Shown piece by piece: positions 27,477-33,675 of a stretch of DNA of 33,675 nt (positions within the stretch are counted from its first letter, which is position 1; each line of letters starts with the position of its first letter). The notes under the pieces are model-generated. The model was given only the letters and a program-made list of their open reading frames with translations. It ran no database searches and was not told where the DNA came from. The position numbers and the translations under genes were made by a program. Source of the DNA: a virus; the IMG/VR virus record IMGVR_UViG_3300025889_000484, positions 1 through 33,675 of that record; one strand, given 5' to 3'.

Positions 27477-28733
27477 TTGAACATCGAAAAGATCGACATC
27501 TCCGTGCTGATCCCATACGCACGGAACGCAAGAACCCACAGCGACGAGCAGATCGCCCAGATCGCCGGAAGCATCAAAGAGTTTGGGTTCAACAACCCTG
27601 TCCTGATCGACAAGGACAACGGGGTTATAGCGGGGCATGGGAGACTGGCTGCGGCAAGGAAGCTGGGCCTCAATGAAGTCCCCTGCATCCGTCTAGAGCA
27701 TCTCACCGAGACCCAGAGGAAAGCCTACATCCTGGCAGATAACAGGATCGCCCTAAATTCAGGGTGGGAGGCCGAACTTCTAAGCCTGGAGCTAAGTGAG
27801 CTTCTGGATGGCGGGGTCAACCTGGAAAGCCTAGGTTTCGACGCAGACGAGATCGACGCCCTGCTGAACAAGATAGAACCGACAGAAGGGCTGACGGACG
27901 AGGACGCAACGCCGGAAGTTCCAGAGGAGCCAGTCACAAAGCCTGGGGATGTTTGGATTCTCGGCAAGCATCGTCTGATGTGCGGGGACAGCACTAGCAT
28001 CGAACAGGCAGAAAAGCTCATGGGCGGCGTTAAAGGAGACATGGTTTTTACTGATCCTCCATATAACGTTGCGTACGAAGGTCGCGGAGAAAAAAATAAG
28101 CTAGGGCCGATCAAGAACGACAATATGTCGGATGAGTCCTTTGAGCAGTTTTGCCGGGATGTTTTTGCGACTTATCACTCAATCATGAAGCCGCTTGCCT
28201 GCATTTATGTCTGTCATCCAGACAGTCAGACCGCACCTAAGCTTGCTTTTGAGAAGACATTCGGAGAGTTATTCAAGAAATCATCAACGGTTATTTGGGT
28301 CAAGCAATCGGCTGGGATGGGCTGGCAGGACTATCGTGCACAGCATGAGCCAATCCTTTATGGGTGGAAGGAAGGCTCAGGCAAACATTTTTATTGCGGG
28401 GACAGATCAAAGACAACGGTCTGGAAGATTGGCCGCGATGCACAAGCCAGCTATGTGCACCCAACTCAGAAGCCAGTTGCCTTGCCGGAAGAGGCTATAA
28501 ACAACAGCAGCAAAGGCGAAGACGTCATCATTGACCTGTTTGGCGGCTCTGGCTCCACACTCATTGCCTGCGAGAAGACCGGACGAGTCAACCGAAGCAT
28601 GGAGCTTGACCCAAAGTATTGCGATGTCATAGTAAAACGCTGGCAGGACTTCACAGGCAAGCAAGCAACACTAGAGTCAACAGGCCAAACCTATAGCGAG
28701 CTTACCAATAAATCGGAGATACAAAATGGGTAG
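27477..28733 (+). CDS. ParB-like domain fused to a DNA methyltransferase
   Basis: A 418-residue protein. The start is TTG 27477, six bases after AAGGAG. Residues 1-90 are a ParB/Srx-type domain (ARTHSDEQIAQIAGSIKEFG, then VIAGHGRLAAARKLGL and ILADNRIA). A linker of about 40 acidic residues leads to a beta-class amino-methyltransferase: FTDPPYNV (catalytic motif, near residue 195) comes before FGGSGSTLIACE (AdoMet-binding, near 350). It probably modifies adenine N6 or cytosine N4 to hide phage DNA from restriction or to mark it for packaging. No partner nuclease is nearby. The stop overlaps terS. Confidence 0.9.
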   Translation: MNIEKIDISVLIPYARNARTHSDEQIAQIAGSIKEFGFNNPVLIDKDNGVIAGHGRLAAARKLGLNEVPCIRLEHLTETQRKAYILADNRIALNSGWEAELLSLELSELLDGGVNLESLGFDADEIDALLNKIEPTEGLTDEDATPEVPEEPVTKPGDVWILGKHRLMCGDSTSIEQAEKLMGGVKGDMVFTDPPYNVAYEGRGEKNKLGPIKNDNMSDESFEQFCRDVFATYHSIMKPLACIYVCHPDSQTAPKLAFEKTFGELFKKSSTVIWVKQSAGMGWQDYRAQHEPILYGWKEGSGKHFYCGDRSKTTVWKIGRDAQASYVHPTQKPVALPEEAINNSSKGEDVIIDLFGGSGSTLIACEKTGRVNRSMELDPKYCDVIVKRWQDFTGKQATLESTGQTYSELTNKSEIQNG

Positions 28734-29067
28734 TGGTAACCCTCATAAGCCAACCGAAGAGAATCGTAAGGTTGTCAAAATGCTGAGTGCAGTAGGTACT
28801 CGGTATGAGGACATTGCTGCCAAGCTGGATATTACCGACGACACCCTTCGCAAGCACTACAGGAAAGAACTGGACGAGGGCCGGATTGAGGCCAATGCTT
28901 CTGTGGCGCAGACTCTTTATCAACAAGCCAAGAACGGAAACACCACAGCGGCTATCTTCTGGCTAAAGACCAGGGCACAGTGGCGGGAGAATGACCGCCT
29001 GGAGGTGACTGGCGCTAATGGCGCTCCTCTAGAGATGGTGGTCTCATGGGCAAACGAGAAATCGTAA
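28726..29067 (+). CDS. terS: Terminase small subunit
   Basis: A 113-residue protein. HKPTEENRKVVKMLSAVGTR and then EDIAAKLDITDDTLRKHYRK form an N-terminal helix-turn-helix for the packaging site. The centre (VAQTLYQQAKNGNTTAAIFW) is the oligomerising helix pair, and the C-terminal LKTRAQWRENDRLEVTGANG is known from many small terminases. It overlaps terL by 22 bases. It recognises phage DNA and feeds it to the large subunit. Confidence 0.88.
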   Translation: MGSGNPHKPTEENRKVVKMLSAVGTRYEDIAAKLDITDDTLRKHYRKELDEGRIEANASVAQTLYQQAKNGNTTAAIFWLKTRAQWRENDRLEVTGANGAPLEMVVSWANEKS

Positions 29068-30308
29068 TCCCCTACTCTCCGCGAGAGCCACAACTCGCCA
29101 TCCACGAGATGATGCGAGACAACCGCTTTGGGGTGGTGGTGGCTCACCGTCGAATGGGTAAGACAGTCGCTGCTCTGAACCACATCATTCGGGATGCGGT
29201 GGAGAACCAAAAAGAAGCCCCACGGTATGCTTATATCGCCCCGACCTATGGCCAGGCCAAGCGGGTGGCATGGGACTACCTCCTGAAATACACCCTGCCT
29301 TTAGGAGCGACGCCGAACATCTCGGAACTCCGCACGGACTTCTGGGGCAGGCGGATTCAGCTCTACGGCTCAGACAACCCTGATTCCCTTCGAGGCCAGT
29401 ACTTCGATGGTGTGATCATTGACGAGATCGCCGACCAAGACCCGCGCATCTGGACTGACATAGTTCGTCCTGCTCTCTCAGACCGCCTTGGGTGGGCGCT
29501 GTTTCTCGGTACTCCAAAGGGAAACAACCACTTCAAAGACCTCCGCGACCAGGCCGAAGAGGAGGAGGACTGGGGCTTGCTGGAGTTCAAGGCCAGCCAG
29601 ACCAAGCTCATTGACGCAAACGAACTTCACGCCGCCCGTAGAGAGATGGGTGACGACAAATATAACCAGGAGTTCGAATGCTCCTTCAACGCCGCTGTAG
29701 AGGGTTCTTACTATGGGAGCCTGATCAACGACTTGGAGGAAAAGGGTCGGATGGTCAACATTGACCGGGACGATCTCTGCCGCACCTATACAGCTTGGGA
29801 CTTGGGGATGGGTGATTCCACCGCTATCTGGGTGGTTCAGGTCACCGGACAAGAGTATCGGGTGATGGATTTCGTGGAAAACCACGGTCAGGGGCTGGAT
29901 TGGTATGTCAACTGGATCAAAGAGAACCATTGGCACACCGCAGAACACATCTTGCCTCACGACGTAGAAGTGCGAGAATTAGGGACAGGACGCAGCAGAA
30001 AGGAAATGCTGCAAGAGGCAGGGCTACAGATTACGGTTGCTCCGCGCTTGTCCGTTGCAGATGGTATTCAGAGTGTCCGAAGGATTCTCCCGAAGTGCTG
30101 GTTCAACACGCCGAGGGTGAAACAAGGACTTGATGCTCTGAGGAACTATCGGCGCAACTATGACGAGAAGAGAAGCGTGTTCTTTGACACCCCGTTGCAC
30201 GACTGGTCAAGTCACGCCAGCGACGGATTTCGGTACTTCGCAATCGGACTCCAAGAAAGAAACGACTGGAGCAAACCGATCAGCGTCAACACAAGGTGGG
30301 TGGTCTAA
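29046..30308 (+). CDS. terL: Terminase large subunit
   Basis: A 420-residue packaging motor. Walker A: AHRRMGKT at residues 33-40. Walker B: DGVIIDE at 122-128, followed by LFLGTPKG (coupling motif). The nuclease domain has TAWDLGMGDSTAIWVV with the first metal Asp, PHDVEV, and HASDGFRYFA near the end. It cuts concatemers and pumps DNA into the head through the portal. Length is normal. Its stop is coupled to the next gene (TAATG). Confidence 0.95.
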   Translation: MGKREIVIPYSPREPQLAIHEMMRDNRFGVVVAHRRMGKTVAALNHIIRDAVENQKEAPRYAYIAPTYGQAKRVAWDYLLKYTLPLGATPNISELRTDFWGRRIQLYGSDNPDSLRGQYFDGVIIDEIADQDPRIWTDIVRPALSDRLGWALFLGTPKGNNHFKDLRDQAEEEEDWGLLEFKASQTKLIDANELHAARREMGDDKYNQEFECSFNAAVEGSYYGSLINDLEEKGRMVNIDRDDLCRTYTAWDLGMGDSTAIWVVQVTGQEYRVMDFVENHGQGLDWYVNWIKENHWHTAEHILPHDVEVRELGTGRSRKEMLQEAGLQITVAPRLSVADGIQSVRRILPKCWFNTPRVKQGLDALRNYRRNYDEKRSVFFDTPLHDWSSHASDGFRYFAIGLQERNDWSKPISVNTRWVV

Positions 30309-30508
30309 TGTGGATGCAGCCTCAAGGTAACGTCAATGCAAAGATCGTGGAGCTGGAGCGCCGACTATCGGAAGCCGAATCCCGCATCAAAGCGTTAGAG
30401 GGAAAATATGAACCGAATCAGCCTGAAGAGCCTGCTCGACGCAGAAATCGATGGAGCAATCGGGTATCTCCAGACGGAGACAACCGAGCAGCGAACCCGA
30501 GCACTTGA
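30308..30508 (+). CDS. Small coiled-coil protein overlapping the portal gene
   Basis: A 66-residue protein from ATG 30308 (TAATG with terL). Residues 10-36 form a heptad helix (NAKIVELERRLSEAESRIKA). The last 34 residues are basic and Pro/Arg/Asn-rich and lie over the first 101 bp of the portal gene in another frame, an unusually deep overlap. Perhaps a packaging accessory. Confidence 0.55.
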   Translation: MWMQPQGNVNAKIVELERRLSEAESRIKALEGKYEPNQPEEPARRRNRWSNRVSPDGDNRAANPST

Positions 30509-32453
30509 GTATTACCTTCGCTACCCCTACGGCAATGAGGTAGAGGGTCGCAGCCAAATCGTCACCGGAGAGGTGGCCGAGGTCATTGATGGGGCGATCC
30601 CTCAACTGATCCGCATCTTCACCGCCTCAGACGACATCATCCGCTACGAGCCAGTAGGCCCTGGAGACGAACAGGGCGCGAATCAGGCCACGGACTATTC
30701 CAACTGGGTGTTCTACAAAGACAATCCCGGTTTTGCGATCCTCCACGATTGGTTCAAGGATGCGCTGCTTGAGAAGGTTGGGGTAGTAAAAGCCTACTGG
30801 GACAACCGAATCGACGTCATCAAGGAGACTTACGAGAACCTCTCCGATGACGAGTTGACGCTTCTCCTTGCGGACGGAACGCGAGAGATCATTGAGCAAG
30901 ACTCCACGCTGATCCAGGTGCTGAACATGGACGGCACTCCCGCTATCGGGATGGATGGAATGCCGATCATGCAGGCATCCAACAGCGTCAAGGTCAAGAA
31001 GAAGAACCAAGTGGGTCGGGTGGCCATTGAGAACATCCCGCCCGAGGAGTTCCTGATCTCCAAGAAGGCGCGGACGATCCAGGACTCACCGTTCGTTGCT
31101 CATCGTCGGCTGATTCCTCGCTCCGATCTGGTGGCGATGGGCTTCCCAGAGGATGTGGTGCGAGACCTACCGTCCTATGACGATCTGAGCTTCTCTCCTG
31201 AGCGGGTGGCTCGATTCTCTGAAGGCGAACAGCCCAGCAATGACGCCAGCCTTGATCCTTCAATGCAGGACATTGAGGTGTACGAGTGCTATGTCCGTGC
31301 CGACATGGACGGTGACGGCTTGGCTGAACTGATGCAGGTTTGGTACGCAGGGCGAGAGATTCTTGAGGAGACGGAGACGGATTACGTCCCGTTTCACTCA
31401 ATCTGCCCGATTCCTGTGCCGCACAAGTTCTACGGACTTTCGCTTGCGGACAAGGTGGTCGATCTTCAGCTTCAAAAGTCCACCATCACGCGACAGATGC
31501 TGGACAACCTGTACCTGACGAACAATTACCGAGTCGGTGCGGTTGATGGCCAGGTGAATCTGGACGATCTCATCTCTCCAACTCCGGGCGGTGTGGTGCG
31601 GATGAAGAACCCGAATGCGGTGGTTCCGATGGCCGTGCAGCCTGTGGCCAATCAAGCCTTTCCGATGTTGGAGTACCTTGATGGAGTCCAAGCGAAGCGA
31701 ACGGGTGTATCGGATGCCACGCAGGGTCTTGATCCGAACGTCCTACAGAACGTCACTGCGACTGCTGTGGCTGCATTCCAGAACGCATCAGCGGGTAAGC
31801 TGGAACTGATCGCTCGCAACTTCGCCGAGACCGGGGTAAAGAGTCTGTTTAAGGGCATCCTGCATCTTCTGTGCAAGTACCAAGACCGTCCACGGGTCAT
31901 TCGGATGCGTGGCCAGTACGTCCCAATGGATCCGCGAGAGTGGTCGAATCAGTACGATGTGAGCATCTCTGTCGGGTTGGGGACTGGAAACAAGCAAGAG
32001 CAGATGGCCATGCTTGCGATGATTCTTTCAAAGCAAGAGGGCATTCTTCAGCAGTTTGGCCCTGCAAATCCGCTGGTTACAGTGGGTCAGTACCGGGAGA
32101 CTCTCGGCAGGATGATCGAAGCCGCAGGGTTCAAGGACTCGGCAATGTTCTTCAAGCCAATCACGCCTGAGATTGATCAGCAACTGAGCAACCCGCCTCC
32201 GCAGCAACAGCAGCCTGACCCGAACATCCAGGCCCTGATGATGCAGGCTCAGGCTCAGATTGAGGTTGACCGCCAGAAGGCGATGGCCGACATTCAAGCC
32301 AAGCGCGAGAAAGCAGCGGCTGAGATTCAACTGGCTCGAGAAAAAGCAGCAGCAGAGATGCAACTCAAGCGCGAGGAGTTCGAGGCTGAAGTTCAACTCA
32401 AGGCTGCGAAACTTGGTGCAGGCATTAGCTCAAACGTAGAGATTCCGGGGTAA
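30408..32453 (+). CDS. Portal protein (P22 type)
   Basis: A 681-residue protein with a GAGGGAAAAT site. N-terminal LEYYLRYPYGNEVEGRSQIV and EVAEVIDGAIPQLIRIFTAS are typical of P22-like portals, as is VPFHSICPIPVPHKFYGLSL. Residues 600-681 are a long Gln/Ala/Lys/Glu coiled coil (AREKAAAEMQLKREEFEAEV), resembling the P22 barrel. It forms the ring through which DNA enters and leaves the head, and its presence with no tail-tube genes is the main reason to call this a podovirus. Confidence 0.93.
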   Translation: MNRISLKSLLDAEIDGAIGYLQTETTEQRTRALEYYLRYPYGNEVEGRSQIVTGEVAEVIDGAIPQLIRIFTASDDIIRYEPVGPGDEQGANQATDYSNWVFYKDNPGFAILHDWFKDALLEKVGVVKAYWDNRIDVIKETYENLSDDELTLLLADGTREIIEQDSTLIQVLNMDGTPAIGMDGMPIMQASNSVKVKKKNQVGRVAIENIPPEEFLISKKARTIQDSPFVAHRRLIPRSDLVAMGFPEDVVRDLPSYDDLSFSPERVARFSEGEQPSNDASLDPSMQDIEVYECYVRADMDGDGLAELMQVWYAGREILEETETDYVPFHSICPIPVPHKFYGLSLADKVVDLQLQKSTITRQMLDNLYLTNNYRVGAVDGQVNLDDLISPTPGGVVRMKNPNAVVPMAVQPVANQAFPMLEYLDGVQAKRTGVSDATQGLDPNVLQNVTATAVAAFQNASAGKLELIARNFAETGVKSLFKGILHLLCKYQDRPRVIRMRGQYVPMDPREWSNQYDVSISVGLGTGNKQEQMAMLAMILSKQEGILQQFGPANPLVTVGQYRETLGRMIEAAGFKDSAMFFKPITPEIDQQLSNPPPQQQQPDPNIQALMMQAQAQIEVDRQKAMADIQAKREKAAAEIQLAREKAAAEMQLKREEFEAEVQLKAAKLGAGISSNVEIPG

Positions 32454-32456
32454 GCC

Positions 32457-33675
32457 ATGAGAACTGGGACAACGATTTCAGGTGGACTGTTGGTGCGCTC
32501 TGACAATGAGCTAACCCGATCCGAGAAGATCGCCAATCTCCTAGCAAACGCTGACCCGTCAGCCCGTGCAGGGATGATCCAGTCTTATCGAAACAACCCG
32601 AATATTCCTGCTGATTTGCTTGCCGAAGGGCTAGACCTTGCCAAATCGCTTGGCGTATCAACGGAGCCGCAAATGGCCACACAAGCACAGATCACTGATC
32701 TCTATCGCCAGTATCTTGGGCGAGAGCCTGATGCGGCAGGACTGAAGTTCTACTCAAATCCTGACTTCAGTCTTGATCTGATCCGAAGCGACATCGCAAA
32801 CAGTGCAGAGGCGCAATCGTATGCACAAGCGCAGGCGGTAGCAGCACAAAGGCAAGCCGAGATTGATGCCCGTGAAGCCGCCGCCACCGCTGGTGCAGGG
32901 GTTGGTGCCCCGACTGGTGTTACGCCCACATCAAATCTTCTTCCTGCTGACATAGCTTGGTTGTCTCAAGGGAAGGGGATGTTCGGGAATCCGCTTTATT
33001 ACGATCCGACTTCCCCGATCACTTTGGCGTTGCAGGCAGGTATTGGTGTTCCTGGCACTGATTTCCTTGTAAGTGCCGCATCCAATGCTCTTGGATTGAC
33101 TGAGGCGTCAATGATCGCCCAAGATGCCAAGTCGCTTGCTAATGCTGGGCTTACTGAAGACCAAATCATTAGCACGTTGCAGGCAAGCGGAGTTCCGTCT
33201 AGCGCCGCTGTTCAGGCCGCTGGTGATGCCGCATCAGGCGCATCAACATTCGATATTGCTCAGAACATCTCTGGAACAACGTATAAGGGTGGAACAACCG
33301 CTGCGACTTCGTTGCCGTCAGTCCCTGCTTCAACGGGAGCGACAAGCGGCGTTACTGGGACTCCTGTTCAGGTCACGGGAACTGGTGGTTTATTGACCAC
33401 CCCGGCCGCATCTGCTGTAACGGGTGCAACGGGTTTGCTTGGTGCAATCCAGCCGTCAGAAGGCGGACAAGTTCAAGTAACTGGAACAACTCAACCCGCG
33501 ACAACCGGATTGCTTGGTGGCACTAGCTCAGTTGCTCCTGCTGTTACTGCTGGAGCGACAACCGGAACAGAAGGAACCCAGACAGTCAATCTTCAGGCAA
33601 AGCGTATTGCTGACGTAAACAGCCTGTATCAGACGATTCTTGGACGAGTTCCTGATGCTGCTGGACTTGCGTTCT
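32457..33675 (+). CDS. DUF4214-type virion-region protein, 5' part (cut by the window edge)
   Basis: ATG 32457 lies three bases after the portal stop. The frame stays open to the window end, 406 codons. After a helical start (MRTGTTISGGLLVRSDNELT) comes a DUF4214 module near residues 79-120 (LYRQYLGREPDAAG, then FYSNPDFSLDLIRSDIANSA). Next is a folded region with YYDPTSPITLALQAGIGVPG and ASMIAQDAKSLANAGLTED. A Thr/Gly-rich linker (TGATSGVTGTPVQVTGTGGL) leads into a second DUF4214 module that is cut off. It continues in the gene at the left edge. DUF4214 modules occur in secreted and adhesive proteins; a virion role here is inferred from position. Confidence 0.85.
   Translation, partial: MRTGTTISGGLLVRSDNELTRSEKIANLLANADPSARAGMIQSYRNNPNIPADLLAEGLDLAKSLGVSTEPQMATQAQITDLYRQYLGREPDAAGLKFYSNPDFSLDLIRSDIANSAEAQSYAQAQAVAAQRQAEIDAREAAATAGAGVGAPTGVTPTSNLLPADIAWLSQGKGMFGNPLYYDPTSPITLALQAGIGVPGTDFLVSAASNALGLTEASMIAQDAKSLANAGLTEDQIISTLQASGVPSSAAVQAAGDAASGASTFDIAQNISGTTYKGGTTAATSLPSVPASTGATSGVTGTPVQVTGTGGLLTTPAASAVTGATGLLGAIQPSEGGQVQVTGTTQPATTGLLGGTSSVAPAVTAGATTGTEGTQTVNLQAKRIADVNSLYQTILGRVPDAAGLAF
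33550..33675 (+). repeat. 126-bp direct repeat, right copy
   Basis: Identical to 24-149. The preceding 16 bases (33534-33549) differ from the left copy by silent codon changes and by lacking two codons. If joined here, the circle would be 33526 bp, counting only bases 24-33549. Confidence 0.9.

Noticed and set aside
1-33675. CRISPR arrays, tRNA genes, rRNA, insertion sequences, integrase or attachment sites
   Set aside because: Looked for on both strands by eye; no spaced direct repeats, cloverleaf, transposase or recombinase motifs were seen. A computed tRNA scan was not possible.

Overview
The window looks like an almost complete genome (about 33.5 kb) of a tailed double-stranded DNA phage with a podovirus-type virion. 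The supporting genes are small and large terminase, a P22-type portal, a scaffold-like protein, a major capsid protein, a head-tail adaptor, a DNA-stabilisation/tail-hub-like protein, three large Ala/Gln/Gly-rich candidate ejection proteins, and a tail fibre ending in an S74 intramolecular chaperone. I see no tape measure, tail tube or sheath genes. No DNA polymerase, RNA polymerase, primase, helicase or integrase is recognisable, so replication and transcription probably rely on the host. The GH19 endolysin, the 3TM holin and a lipobox peptide point to a Gram-negative, probably proteobacterial, host; this is inference. The two window ends carry the same 126-bp sequence inside one gene, so the molecule is probably circular or circularly permuted and the ends cut a DUF4214-type virion gene (32457 to 33675, continuing at 2 to 817).

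Layout. Plus strand, 23.1 kb through the right end and on to 17.0 kb: a Cro-like regulator, a secreted Cys-rich peptide, a structured RNA leader, a DUF1376 replication-type protein, small zinc proteins, RusA, MazG and a Ref/HNH-type nuclease. A promoter-terminator pair at 26.15-26.23 kb follows, then small basic proteins, a ParB-methyltransferase fusion, packaging and head genes, tail and ejection genes, fibre, and a lysis cassette. Minus strand, 22.9 down to 16.9 kb: a chain of about 22 tiny genes, most joined by ATGA-type overlaps. It starts with an ERF annealing protein, a YqaJ exonuclease and an SSB-tailed protein (a Red-like recombination module). Most of the remaining genes are unknown Cys-rich, winged-helix or membrane peptides.

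Main unusual features. (1) The major capsid gene is interrupted by a 276-nt group IA self-splicing intron with no homing endonuclease inside. P1, P2, P3 to P9, P7.1/P7.2 and P10 can all be drawn from the sequence, and splicing restores a 315-residue capsid protein. (2) A 140-nt structured RNA precedes the DUF1376 gene, and its 15-bp long-range helix would cover the Shine-Dalgarno sequence and start codon, so it is a candidate translational switch of unknown class. (3) A consensus-like promoter is followed about 25 nt after its expected start site by an intrinsic terminator, which suggests attenuation or antitermination ahead of the late operon. (4) One tail-region protein consists mainly of ten exact 20-residue repeats followed by five 10-residue W-T repeats.

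All functions come from reading the sequence and from remembered family motifs; no database search was run.
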